A stretch of 64,000 bases of DNA from Eulemur rufifrons (GCF_041146395.1 NC_090995.1:12068501-12132500); one strand, 5' to 3'; numbered from the stretch's first letter, positions 11,940-23,989 are shown. The notes: generated by a model not told the origin, from the sequence alone. Translations and numbers: made by a program.

Positions 11940-13440
11940 TTCCCCTTCTTGTCTTTCTCCTTGCTCCCTTCCCCACTTGTACAAAAATGGAAATACCCTG
12001 CTGTCCCATCTACTGATGTAGTGTTTCCAGAGGGAGAAAATCCAAATGCAAGCTTAGGTACCACATCCAGAGGTAGTGCCACAGGACTGCTGACTCCGGA
12101 AATAGCTTGTGGCCTCTGGTTCCGTTGTGATTCTTTCTTGATATTTTACCACCTTCATTTAACTACTTTCAACTTGCCATCTGCATACTTGGGGAAAAGG
12201 AAGAGGAAATAAAAAAGCGTATTTAAAGGAAAACACAAGGGTGTTTATTACACACCATCGACTAGGGAAATAAGTGGTGGCTACAATCCTTAGTTTTGCA
12301 GCTATGCACAAAGCCCTCACCCGTTTCACTCAGATTTTATGTCTCTGCTACCTTCTGCTAGTCTCCTGGCTTATCTCGGGGTTCTGTTCACCAGAATTCT
12401 GCTAACAAATCAAAACAGAAAGCCCCTTAATAATCAGGTAGATAAGATGACACACATCATAGATCAAGTCATATTCGTTCTCCACCCTGCCTGGTCCTTG
12501 CTCAACAGGTTTGTGAAAACCACCAGGTAAAGGAGAAGTGGTTATGCAAGGGCTCAATTGCATAAACTCGCTAAGACTGACCTCAGTACCACTACTGTTG
12601 GGAACCCATTTGCCCGAGTCACCTGTAGGGACTACCTCTCAGCTGGCAAATTACATCAAGCCCTTTGCATCACAGAAATGGTGATGGCTGGTTTTCACTG
12701 TAAGAAACACAATTCTGAATTTGCCTCTGCCACACCGCTATTCAAGATTGGTGAAGGCTTCCTGTAAATCACACGGTCACATGTAAATCACTCTGGAGCA
12801 GGAATTCACTTCAGTGGTCATGGGGCAGATGCCCAGGGGTCTCACTAGTCTTATCAAAGAGCTATCAGACACAGCAGTTCTTGAAGTAGGGGGAAATGGC
12901 ATCTTGAAGCTTGATGACCAGGTTGTTGCTCAGCTAAAACCTTCTGACATTGGGGTGCTATTCTAGAGTATATAAAGTAAGCTCTGAACCACTCACCAAT
13001 ATTCAATGTCTCCCATCTCCAGAACAGTCTGGATGTGAGAACCGTGTGCTCATGGTGGGGGTGGTGTCTTTCATCTGCTGATAGAGAAGTTTTATTTAGC
13101 ACCCAAGGAAGAAATACTTATACCAGGAGACAAAATAACTGTTTCACTCTACCGCAGGCTGAGCTTACCAAGTTCAGTTTGATTTCCTCACAGTAGCAGA
13201 AAAGCAAGCAAAAATGGAATGTAGAATTGGTTGCGGGACTGTTCCTATCAACAGAAGGAGAGGTTGCTCCTACAACTTTGGGGCTGGGAAGACCATGAAA
13301 AGAACTCGGGGGGCTCTCCTGGAGTACCCTGTGGTAGTGCTGTGCGGTGTTAATGTTAGTGGAGAGGACCGTACAGTTGGAACTACCAGGGCTCAGGCGT
13401 TTCCGGAAGATGTCACATGGGACAGGAATTTTTTTTAGTC
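11940..13440 (+). repeat. unassigned, possibly a decayed ERV-L-like remnant
   Basis: A less AT-rich block with several medium open frames in both directions. In fragments of the plus-strand frames, a stretch near 13095-13160 (PGDKITVSLYRRLSLPS) loosely resembles the dUTPase region downstream of pol in ERV-L elements. Everything is frameshifted and stop-ridden. No LTR or primer-binding site was found, so the assignment is weak and the block could be another old interspersed repeat or unique sequence. Confidence 0.22.
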
Positions 13441-14571
13441 GATGGCCTTATTGTGAGGGGCTCATTGAAGTAGCCGTTTTCCAAATCTCCTTATCATTTA
13501 TCTTCTGATCTTTTCAGGGTCATTAATCATGGAACAGAAAAGGGAAGATTGTAGGCCCTTGAGCCACTCCAAGAAGTGTCTACTACAGAAGTAATAATAT
13601 TAATGTATTAGTTCGCCCCATCCAATGACTATGTTTTTAACTTACTTTTGTCTTCGCCGACCAAAATAATTTCTTTTTAATTCCGTATTTTATAGTTTCT
13701 CACCTATAGTCCTTATTTTAAAATTTCTTTTTATTTTGGTTCTTAGAATGCTGATATGCCATATATCCTGTGTTTGTGAGGGCGTGTGTGTGTATGTATG
13801 TACATGCGCACATATATACTTATTTGACCATAGAGAATGTCTGAAAAGGTAGACACCAAACTGGTAGCAACAGTCATCTTTGGGGCACGGGTTGGGGAAA
13901 AGAAGAATAGTTGGTATTGTGATGGAGAGCAGCTTTTATTTTATTTCAAAAAATATGTTCCATTTGATGTTTTATATTCTATTAAGGATATACTTTCATT
14001 AATATGAAAAATGCCAGCATGTGATTTTTGCTTTTTATAGTTAGGGGAGATAATTTTGAAATGATTAGGGGCTAATAAGCCATACTTAGGTAAAACTATT
14101 TGTGCCGTCAGTGACGGGATATGTAACATTATCTTGTTACTTGTTTTAGCCTATGTGACAGTCAGATGCTTATTGAAAGTCATTGCATGAGTTAGTTTTT
14201 CATGTAGTTAGACGTATGTTGAATTTCTTTGCTTTCACCATCAGCATAAAGTTTTCATTTAAAAAATTTTCTGCAATTAACAAGTACAATATCCTAATCT
14301 GAAATGTCTGTAATTCAGAGGTCAAATTGCAATAAGGACGTGCAGGAGGGAGTAGACATGTTATTCTTCCTTGCTAATTTTAGGGTTAATGTCTGGGTAT
14401 CTGACAGGGACCTGAGGCAAAGAAGGGCTCAAAACTAGGAGTATAAGGACTTATTTTTCAGTTTTTAGTATGTATAGGCCAATTGCATCATCTTTACGCT
14501 ATATTACTAGTTGATGATGATTTTCGTCACCTTTCAAAGAACAGTTATTCTTTTCTTAAAATGAACTTAAG
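13441..14571. other. no recognised gene; short TG/TA patch
   Basis: Holds an impure gtgt/tatg microsatellite at about 13783-13822. Otherwise nothing recognised. Confidence 0.5.
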
Positions 14572-14573
14572 TA

Positions 14574-15044
14574 CAGTTGACCCTTGAGCAAAGCAGGGGT
14601 TAGGAGTGCCGACCCCCTCGCAGTCAAAAATCCATATATAACTTTTGACTCCCCTAAAACTTTAATAATACTGCTAACATAAACAGTCAATTAATACACA
14701 TTTTGTATGTTATATGTATTATATCTGTATTCTTTTTTTTATTTTTCAAAGTTTGTAATGCATTTTTTTGCTTATTTTTCTTTTTTTATTATATCTGTAT
14801 TGTTAAAATGAATCAGCTAAAGAAAATGTTATTAAGCAAATCATAAAGAAAAATATATTTACTGTTTATTAATTGGAAGTGGATCATCATAAAGGTCTTC
14901 ATCCTTGTCTTTACTTTGAGTAGGCTGAGGAGGAGGAGAAAGAAGAGAGATTGGTCCTTTTGTCTCAGGGTTGGCAGAGACAGAAGAAAATTCACATATA
15001 AGTGGACCCACGTATTCAAACCTGTATTGTTCAAGAGTCAACTG
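14574..15044 (-). mobile_element. Tigger-type DNA transposon, non-autonomous (MITE)
   Basis: A 471-bp element whose 15-bp imperfect terminal inverted repeats, cagttgacccttgag on the left and the complement of ctcttgaacaatac on the right, are typical of pogo/Tigger elements. It is flanked by TA target duplications at 14572-14573 and 15045-15046. Internal motifs (cttttgactcccctaaaac, gaagtggatcatcataaagg) match the larger Tigger at 46597-48015. It keeps both ends and lacks nearly all the transposase, so it is an internal-deletion derivative moved in trans. Confidence 0.9.
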
Positions 15045-15109
15045 TATATATGTAAATAAAAGTGAACAAATTATAAGTGTATGTAGCTCATTGAATTTTC
15101 TCAAAATGA

Positions 15110-15660
15110 ACATGCTTCACCATGTAAAAAAATGAAAAGGCTACCCACAGACTGGGAAAAGTATTTGCAAAACATAAACATACCTGGCAAAGGATTTAAG
15201 CCAGAATATATAAGGGATTCTCACAATTCAATAAAAAGAAAACCAAGAACTCTGTCAAAAAGATGGGCAAAGAGCAAATATTTCACCAAGGACATATAAA
15301 TGGCTGATGCATACTGCATGGAAAGATACAAGTACACAGAAAGATGCTCAACATCACTGATAATCAGGGAAATGCAAATAAAACCATAGGGTGATACCAA
15401 TACGTACTCACTAGAATGACTAAAAATAAAATCTGACAATTTTAAGTTTGGTCAGGATGTGCAGCAACTGGACGTTTCCTCTCATACATTCCTGGTGAAA
15501 TGGTATAGCCATGTTAGCAAACAGTGGGTTAGTTTCTTATACACTTAGACATAATCCTTATGAACTATAAATTCCATTCCTAGGTATATGCATAAGAGAA
15601 ATGAAAGCACATGTCAATGAAAAGACTAATGTTCATAGCAGCATTATTCAAAATGTTTTA
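15110..15660 (+). mobile_element. L1 LINE, ORF2 fragment, sense
   Basis: Sense L1 sequence from the 3' third of ORF2: gactgggaaaagtatttgca, aagatgggcaaagagcaaat, agatgctcaacatcactgat, and gttcatagcagcattattca at the right edge. There is no 3' UTR or poly(A). It meets an antisense L1 at about 15660. Confidence 0.85.
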
Positions 15661-17395
15661 ATTAGCTTTTCATAAATAATGATAGTGAACATCGTTTCCT
15701 GTGCTTATTTGGTATCTGTATCTTTTTTTATCTATTGACATCTTTTCCTCTTTTTAAAATTAGTTTGCTTATTTTATTGAGTTACAAGAATTCATTAAAT
15801 ATTTTGGATACCAGTCTGGTATGTTATTTACAAATACTTTCTCCCAATTTGTGGCTGCTTTTCATTTTTATAACAGTGTCTTTTATAGAGAAGTCAATTT
15901 TGATGAAGTCCACTTTTTTTTATGGTTTGCACTTTTTTTTATATCCTGTCAGAGGCTTCTTTGCCTAATTCACAGTCACCAGTGATTTTGCCCTAAGGTT
16001 TATTCTAGAAGTTTTATAGTTTTACATTATACACTTAAGTCTGTGGTCCATTTTTACTTAAATTCTGTATATGGTGTGTTGTATGAGTTCAGTTTTTTGT
16101 GGTTATTTTTGGCATGTGGATGTCCAGTTGTTCTAGTATCATCTGTTGAAAAGTTTTTTCTTTTCTCCATTAAGTTGCCTGACATCTTTGTCAAAAATCA
16201 GTATATATGCAACCATTTCTGGAATTTCTACTCTTTTCCATTGATCTAGATGTCTGTCCTTTCACCGCTGCCACCTTGTCTTAATTAATATAGATTTATA
16301 GCAAGTCTTGGAATCAGGTAATAGGAGTCCTCCAATTTTGTTTTGTTTTATAATTGTTTTGTCTATTCTAGTTTTGTTGCTTTTCCATGTAAATTTTAGA
16401 ATCACCCTATCAATTTCCAAAAAATAAAGTCTGCTGTAATTGCTATTGCAATTGTATTGAATCTGTAGATGAATATGGGGAGAAGAGATAGATACCTTGG
16501 CTATATTGTCTCCTAATCCACGAACACAGAATATCCCTCCATTTACTTAAGTCATCTTTGATTTATCTCATCATCGTTTTCTAGTTTTCAAAGTACAAAT
16601 CTTGCACATAGTTAGATTTATCCCTAAGCATTTCATGTTTCTGGGGTGCTATTTTAAATGGTACTTCATATAAATAATATAGCTTCCAGTTGTTTCATTG
16701 TTGATATGTAGAAGCACAGTTGATTTTTGTATATTGAACTTTGTATACTGCAGTCTTGCTGAATTCTCTTACTAAGGCAGGTTTTTTTTTTGATAGATTT
16801 TTTGGGGTTTTCTGTATAGGCAATCATGTTGTCTAGAATAAAGATAGTTTTATTTCTTCCATTTCAATGTATGCCTTTTATTTATTTTTCATACCTTATT
16901 GTACTGGGTAGGACTTCCAGCATAATGTTAAAGACAGAGAAAGTCTTCAGTCTTTCACCATTAAATATGATGTTGGCTACATCTGTTTTAACAATGCCAT
17001 TTATCAGGTTGAGTAAGTTTCATTCTAGTCCTTGTTTAGTAAGAGTTTTTATCATTAATGGCTGTTTAATTTTTTTCAAGTGCTTTTACAAATATCTATT
17101 GAGAATATATGGTTTTTCTTCTTCATTCTGTTGATACGGTGAATTATATTGATTAATTTTTGAATGTTAAACCAGCCTTGCATTCCAGGATAAATGCACT
17201 TGATTGTGATGTAATACCCCTTTTACATACTGCCAGATTTGGTTTGCTAATATCTTGTTAAAAGTTTTTGCATCGATACTCAGAAAGAATACTAGATTTG
17301 TAGTCTTCTTTGTCTTAATCTCTTTGTTTGGTTTTGATAGCAGGATATTGCTGGTTTTATAGAATGCTTTGGGAGGAGCTTCCTCCAATCTGGAT
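15661..17395 (-). mobile_element. L1 LINE, ORF2 fragment, antisense
   Basis: About 1.7 kb of antisense L1 ORF2. Landmarks on the plus strand are tttctcccaatttgtggctg, ttctagaagttttatagttt, cttttccattgatctagatg, and aaccagccttgcattccagg near 17170. Many indels and stops; no frame is intact. It faces the sense L1 fragment on its left and partly overlaps it in consensus position. Confidence 0.85.
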
Positions 17396-18090
17396 TGAAC
17401 TGATTAGTGTAAACAAGCATATATAGTATGCTATCTTTTGTGTAAGATAAAAGGGAAAATAAAACATACGTATCTGCTTGATTTTAGAAAAAGAAGGGGT
17501 GGTGGGAGGTAATGGGGCCAAAGGTTTATGGGAGGTAGTGACACTTAAGAGTATACCTTTTTATATAGTTTTGACTTTTCAAAGCATATGTTTTTCCATA
17601 TCCAAAATAAGGATGGGAATGGAGGAAAATCCTAGTTCACCAAAACAAGTGAACCTGAATGTATTTTAAGTTAGTACTATACCTGCATTGAAGGAGATAA
17701 AGAGTGAATCTAAGTAATTTATTAACATAGTATTTGACTCTATGTCCTCAGGTTGGGTAGAGGTGAGACGGAGGGGATGCAGGCAAATCTTGAACTCTTC
17801 CTGTTAGGTTTATTTTTTGTAGTGATAGGGACAGAGCACTTGTGGGACTTTTTAGCTGTATTGGAGATTGAGTCAATGTTTTGAGGTTGTTGGAGTGAGG
17901 ATTTTCCCTGAGAAAGGAGGAACATACAAATGGGGGAAGGCAACAGTAAATCCTGTGGGGGATGAATTGGAATTGCGGTAACGGTGTCAATTATTCAGTT
18001 TATGTATTTTACGTATGGGTGTATATATGTACATACATTTGTATGTATATGTGCGTGTATGTGCATATACTTCCTAGCTCTGTCCAACAG
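17396..18090. other. unassigned; TG/TA-rich patch
   Basis: An impure gtatgtatatgtgcgtgtat microsatellite lies at about 18011-18070. The remainder may be an old interspersed repeat that I cannot name. Confidence 0.4.
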
Positions 18091-18216
18091 AAAGGCAAAG
18101 AGGAAAAGAGCCCACCTAACTCCGAAATCTTATTCTCTAATATCATTCCCAAGTCAAAGGAACCAGAGCTCCCCAGAGAAGCAGCTGATGCCAGGCCAGG
18201 GCAGGCTACATCCCAG
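18091..18216 (+). other. candidate exon (126 bp), unproven
   Basis: A pyrimidine-rich tract ending in gtccaacag (to 18090) is followed by exactly 42 open codons and then by cccag|gtgagc (donor at 18217), a near-consensus donor. The encoded stretch is hydrophilic and rich in K, E and P (it starts KGKEEKSPPNSE), with no domain I recognise. Phase 0 at both ends would let it be included or skipped without a frame change. Against this, the surrounding block reads like an interspersed repeat, which would make the splice sites fortuitous or exaptable. Confidence 0.22.
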
Positions 18217-19394
18217 GTGAGCCTGCATCATTTTTTTAATGCTAGAAAACAGGAAAATGGTTTTTAAAAAATGGAAACATGTCCCAAGAAGACTGTTGGT
18301 ATTTCTGTTAGCCAAATCTGTGATAGTTTACTCATCAAATAAGTATAATAATCAATTATAAACCGTTCATAATAGGAATTAATCTGTAATGATAATAAAC
18401 TGGTAAATATGTGAATAAAGAGAGGGGGAGGGTGGACTCTTGCTTACAGAAGAATTCTGAGTTGTGGCGTTGGAAAATCATCATTTTGCAGCCAGCATGG
18501 TAAAGATTAGGTAGGGCAGGAATCGTAACAAAATTGAGGGGGGGAGGGGTGTTGATGAGGAGCAGGACATTTCCTTGGTCTTAATGTGTCTCCCCACAGA
18601 CTGTATCCTTGCAAGGGATAAAATAGTGGTTGTGCGTTGGTGACCTCCAGCAACAAACAGCATGGGGCAGATGGTCACCATGTGACTCTGGATGTGACCC
18701 CCTAAGGAAATACACATCGAAGCAAAGGAGCAAAGGGCTATGATGAATCTAGTTTATTCTCATTTGCCTTAGAAAAAACAGTGAGTGTGGGTGTTTGTAA
18801 GAATGGCATGAAAGTGTGAGAGAGAGCACATGAACACAAATGATAAAGCAGAGGAGGTGACATTAGTAATAGGTGACTCTGGGTGTGAGTGATGTTTGTA
18901 TTCTTATATTTGTAACTTTTCTATAAGTCTGAAATTATTTTCAAACAAAATATCTAAAACGTTTAAAATAATCTATCCTTTATTTTTAGACTTTCCTCAT
19001 TTGTAAAGAGCTTAGTTTTTTGTCTGGAACCAGTTTGGAATGAACATTTTTATAATATTTTCCGGTGTGTTGGTGTTGTGCTCTGCAAGCCAGGCATTGT
19101 TGAGTATGAGAGCAGTGAGCATAAAATAACGAGTCATTCTGTGGATGGCCAGAGTCTAAAAGTCTAATTTTGGCTGAACTATTTACTCTATTGATTACTT
19201 TAAGTTTATGGACGTATCAGCTACAATGTCTGTTGAAGTCTTTGGGGTTATCATTGTTATTTATCTTTTGCAGAAATTTTAGAATGATTATTTTGGATCA
19301 AAAATCTAGTTGCCGTTTCCCAGTTATTTAGATTATCTTGTTTTGTAAACTCGGAAAGACTCCTATTTTTAGCACTAAGAGAGTAACTATTCAT
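18217..19394. other. unassigned, possibly old repeat
   Basis: No gene recognised. The 18220-18720 part continues the repeat-like texture of the block before it. A G-rich patch lies at 18536-18552. Confidence 0.4.
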
Positions 19395-20720
19395 GTGTTT
19401 AATTAAAAAGTGTATATTGAATGTCTGCTATGTGCCAGATCCTTTCCTAGGCATTGAAGGTAAAGCACCAGACAAAACAAAGCCCTTGCCCTGATGGATT
19501 TTACATTTTCATGGGAGGACATAGACAAACAGGAATAGAAGTAAAATAAATGAATGTAAGTTGGTTACAGTGGAGAAAAATCAGGGAAAGGGGTTAGGGA
19601 GTGCTGGGGGTTGACTTGTTGCAGTTTTAAATAGAATTTTAAATAGGGCAGATAGAAAGCACTTGGTTTCAGTTGTCTGTGGGACATTTGAGGAGAGATG
19701 GGAAGATGGGAGGGGATGAGGGCGGTAGAGATAAAGCGGTACCTGCTTATCCGCACTTTCTCTTGTCACAGTTTCAGTTACCCACGGTTTGAAAATAGTA
19801 AATGAAAAATTCCAGAAATAAACCATTCTTACATTTTACATTGTGTGCTGTTCTGACTAGCATGCGATGAAATCCCGCACCATCCCCACCTGGGATGTGG
19901 ACCGTCTCTTTGTCCAGTGTGTCCGGGATGCGTAAGCTGCCGCCCGTTAGTCGCTCAGCAGCCTGCTCCGTCTTCAGATCCGCTGTGGGTATCTCAGTGC
20001 TTGTGTGCAAGTAACCCTTATTTTACCTAATAAGGGTCGCACAGCACAAGAGTGCTGTGTCTAATTTATAAATTAAACTTCATCATAGGTATATTATACA
20101 AACCTATGATAAAAACCAAAGGAAAAAACATAGTCTATATAGGGTTTAGTACTATCCGTGGTTTCAGGCATCCACTGGGGGGCTTGGGAAGTATCCCCCT
20201 GCAGATAAGGAGGGGAGGACTATTATAATCATCCCTTGGAAAAGCAGGTAGGCAGAGAGAATAGCAAGTATAAAGGCCCGAGGCAGGGATGTGCCTGGCC
20301 TGTGAAAGGAATAGCAAGGAGGTCAGTAGGAAATGAGGTCAAAGGTAACAGGGGCCAAAATGTGTAGGTTCTTTTGTGACATTTAAAAAAAAAAATTGGC
20401 TTTTACTCTGAGATGGGAAACCCTTGGGAGATTTTGGGAGCAGATGTTACATTATATGACTTATGTCAGGGTGTCTGTATCGTCCTGGCTGCTTTGATGA
20501 GAAGGGACTGAAAATACGGCAAGGGTAGAAGTTGGGAGGCCAGTTACCAAACTAGGGCAGAAATCCAAGTGAGAGATGGTACAGACTTTGACCAGAATAG
20601 TTACTGTGTGAGTGGTGAGGAGTGGTCAGATTCTGGATGTATTTTGTAGACAGAGTCACTTACACTCGCTGATCCGTTGGCGATAAAGAAAGGATAAGAA
20701 GTTGAACTTGAGAAGTCAAG
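19395..20720 (-). mobile_element. L2 LINE 3' region, interrupted by a Tigger MITE
   Basis: Antisense L2. The left edge carries the complement of the L2 3' end (gtctgctatgtgccagatcc at 19422-19441), then gcccttgccctgatgg, gggacatttgaggagagatg, and after the insertion gtataaaggcccgaggcagg and aggaggtcagtaggaaatga. The two L2 halves are continuous in consensus order once 19734-20225 is removed. Confidence 0.68.
19734..20225. mobile_element. Tigger-type MITE inside L2
   Basis: A 492-bp element with imperfect inverted ends (ggtacctgcttatccgc on the left, complement of gcagataaggaggggagga on the right) and TA duplications at 19732-19733 and 20226-20227. Internal wording (ttccagaaataaaccattct, agtaacccttattttaccta, acctatgataaa) matches Tigger-group elements with 'cttatccgcggtttc' ends. 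No transposase frame survives. Confidence 0.85.
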
Positions 20721-21355
20721 GAGAAGAGGAGGAATTGGCAAAGGAGGCTGGAGGGAGTGGCCAATGTGATAGAATGGAATGCACAGAGCTCTTTGTTTCG
20801 GAAGCCGGATAAAGAACGTGTATTAGTGTGTGGTTGGTCACGGCAGCGGCTGGAGTATATTTAATTTGAACGGAAGTGTGCTTGCAGACAGAGAGTACAT
20901 GGTATTGATGTTTTGCCAGACAGGGAACCAAAGAAATTGGCCATCGTTTAGAGGGGTGTGTGGGGTCCAGAGCTTTTTGTTGTTTGTTTTCTACTGATTG
21001 GAGATGTAATCTGCCAGTAGTTTTGCTTTATTGGGAGAAGGAAATTGATGGCGTAGGAGAGAACAGTGGGGCTTATTAGAGCAATGTCTTTGAATAGGAG
21101 TAGGGTTGTAACATCTAGTAGCAAAGTGCAGGGGTAGGGCATAGATTCAGGTAGGTAGACAAATGTCTTGAGAGATTCTGGAAGTTCTCTTCTGATTGCT
21201 AGTTTAGGAATCAAAGTCAGCATGTTTAGAGTGATTCAGGTTTGTTTGACTTTTGATTTCTTTTTCCCAGCGTGATGCTTTTCATCAGGTGATCTGGCAG
21301 GAGTCCTTGGAAGCCATAAGAGAGCTATAGAACTGCCTGTTTAAATTTTTTTTGG
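20721..21355. other. no recognised feature
   Basis: G-rich plus strand without an identified repeat or gene. It could extend the L2 to its left, but I cannot align it by eye. Confidence 0.4.
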
Positions 21356-21360
21356 AAAAT

Positions 21361-21658
21361 TAGCTTTTTGCACTGGTTCACATCTGTAATCCCAGCACTT
21401 TGGGAGGCTAAGGCGGGAGGATCACTTGAGCCCAGGAGTTCTAGACCAGCTTGGGCAACATAGCAAGAAGCTATCTCTAAAAAAAATTTTTTTTTAATTA
21501 GCTGGGCGTAATGGTGTGCGCCTGTAGCTACTTGAGAGGCTGAGGAGGGAGGATCACTTGAGCCCAAGAGTTAGAGGTTGCAGTGAGCTATGATTGCACC
21601 ACTGCACTCCAACTTGGGTGACGGAGCAAGACCCTGTATCTTAAAAAAACAAAAACAC
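21361..21658 (+). mobile_element. Alu SINE, old (J-like)
   Basis: Alu dimer in sense orientation: ctgtaatcccagcactttgg at 21386-21405, a middle A/T-rich linker at 21479-21497, the right arm with gttgcagtgagctatgattg, and an A-rich tail at 21641-21658. Diverged throughout, including the first 20 bases. Possible short duplication aaaatta at both sides. Confidence 0.92.
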
Positions 21659-21799
21659 AAAATTATTTTGTTATTTTAGTTTACTGTGTACTTTTTAAAA
21701 ACTTGGGAAGAGACACCCCAAATTTTTCTGTGCTATCTGGAAAAAAAATTTACTCGTTGGTTTTTAAGCCAAAAAGTATGATTGATTCAGAGGCCATTA

Positions 21800-21920
21800 G
21801 AATTTACCCAACATAATCCCCATGTTAACTATAAGAAAATCAACTCAAAGACATTGCTAGGCCAGGGTGGTGTAGCTAATCATCTAGTCTAGAATCCAGG
21901 TCTCTGTGGCATTCTAATTT
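21800..21920 (-). repeat. possible MIR fragment
   Basis: Weak antisense MIR wording (agctaatcatctagtctaga then atccaggtctctgtggcatt). Low confidence because the core is diverged. Confidence 0.38.
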
Positions 21921-22429
21921 ACATAATTTAGTTTTGAAATTCAGTTTTCGTACATACATGCATATACATTCAAACTTAACTCTGTGACAATGTAACTGAC
22001 TTATTCTAAATTGTAGGCAAGCAAGGTATGAAATAAAAATATATAAAATGTCAGGGTAAAAACGGGAACTCGAAATTGTGGTCTAAATCATGAAGTGTAT
22101 AAAACCTGATATGTCAAAATTGTATTGCATATTGCAATTAGAATGTACTGAAATAATTTCATAATGTTTTCTCTTGGTTAAATTTATTGATATATTAAAA
22201 TGAAAGATTGTAAAGCTGGATCCATTATATAATATTTTACATTTCTGATACTTTAACATATCTACCAATTGCTTTGATATTCAAAAATGGGTTGAGAAAA
22301 ACATAAGCACTCTAGCTTGCGTTTCTAGTTGTTTGGCTTCCTGCTATTTTTGCTTCTCCTTCTTTATCTCAACATTGGCCTGTACCTAGGAATTAAAAAC
22401 TCATAAAACCAAATAATCAGCATCTAAAA

Positions 22430-23395
22430 TACATATAAAATTTCTGTGAAACAGTATGAAAAGGGCAAACAACTCAGGAGGAAAATGGGCAAAAGTTATG
22501 AATAGGCATTTCATAAAAGAGGAAACACAACTTAGCCAATAACTAGGAAGAAATGCTCAGCGTCATTAATTGACAAAAAAATTCATACTAAGACCACAAT
22601 TAGATGCCCTTTTATACCCTATATTAAGAAGCTGGCATTGCTAAATGTTGGAGAGGACGTACGTGTGGCAGTTCCACCACTACCTGTTGGTGGTGGAGTT
22701 ATAAATCGCTGAGCACACTTTGGGGAAAATAAAAATTAGCATCACCATAAAAAATTGAACATATGATTACTGCCCAACTCTTACGCATATACTTAAGAGA
22801 AATTTTGACACATGTGGAATAGGAGACACGTATTAGAACTTTCATAACAAATGTTCATAATAGCAAAAAAAAAAAAAAAAAAAGGAAAAAACCCTGTGGT
22901 TAAAATACAAAGCTATTGACACAAGAGAATGAATAACTTGTGGTATGTTTGCACAATGCAGTATTATTCTGCAGTGAAAAATGAATGAACCGCAACCATA
23001 CACAGCAACATAGATGAATCTTGGGAAGATAATATTGAATGAAAAAATCAAATCTAACAAGACAAGAACTGTTCAATATCATTTTTGTAGAATTCAGATG
23101 TAAGCAAAATGGAACACTGTATTGTTGAGGGATACGTAATACACATACTGATTCTGTTTTTTAAAAAGCAAAGTAATGATAAGCACAAAATACAGGATTG
23201 CAGTTATAGGAGGTGGAGGGGATGGGAAAGGTGGGGTGTGGAACAGAGGAGGACCAAATCAGCAGAACTGTACCAATAGCTTACGTTCAGTTTCTTGAGT
23301 TGGGTGACAGGTATCTGGATGTTCCTTATGTTATTTTGCTTTGAATTTAAAACATGTTACAAATAATTGTTGTATGTAGCGATTAATATATTAAA
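22430..23395 (+). mobile_element. L1 LINE, ORF2 end and 3' UTR (old)
   Basis: Sense L1 fragment. Landmarks are tgggcaaaagttatgaatag, atgttggagaggacgtacgt, tgttcataatagcaaaaaaa, tattattctgcagtgaaaaa, and a 3' part with atgggaaaggtggggtgtgg and ctgtaccaatagc. An A run at 22866-22883 expands an internal A-rich site. No open frame survives. Confidence 0.85.
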
Positions 23396-23638
23396 AGATA
23401 ATGAAGCCATACTTCAAAGTCACAATTTAGGAGACATGTCATCACTCCTGCCTACTGCCACCCGAATTCCTAATAGCGCTCAATATTTTACTAGCGGTAT
23501 CTTGTTTTAAAGCTTCTATCTCATTAAGCTTGTTTATGTCTGCCATCTGACAAGTCACTCAGGAAAAACTAGCTGGATCAATGATTTGAGGACATAATAA
23601 AGGATTTTTCCTAGAAACCACCTAAGAGGTAGACTTTT

Positions 23639-23975
23639 TTCTTTTTTTTTTTTTCTTTTATTGAGACAGAGTCTTGCTTTGTTGCCCAGGCTAGAGTGAG
23701 TGCCGTGGCGTCAGCCTACCTCACAGCAACCTCAAACTCCTGGGCTCAAGCAATCCTCCTGCCTCAGTCTTCCGAGTAGCTGGGACTACAGGCATGCACC
23801 ACCATGCCCGGCTAGTTTTTTTTGTTTTTAGTTGTCTGGCTAATTTTTTCTATTTTTAGTAGAGACAGGGTCTTGCTCTTGCTCAGGCTGTTCTTGAACT
23901 CCTGACCTCAAGCGATCCTCTTGCCTCGGCCTCCCAAAATGCTAGGATTACAGGCGTGAGCCACCACACCCAGCC
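23639..23975 (-). mobile_element. Alu SINE, strepsirrhine type with linker duplication
   Basis: Complete reverse-oriented Alu of about 337 bp. The agaggtagactttt target duplication is perfect at 23625-23638 and 23976-23989. After gcccggctag it has an extra ttgttttta...ctggctaatttttt segment, a partial duplication of the linker region found in lemur Alus. The right arm reads agggtcttgctcttgctcag, again strepsirrhine. The intact duplication and moderate divergence suggest a fairly young insertion. Confidence 0.96.
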
Positions 23976-23989
23976 AGAGGTAGACTTTT

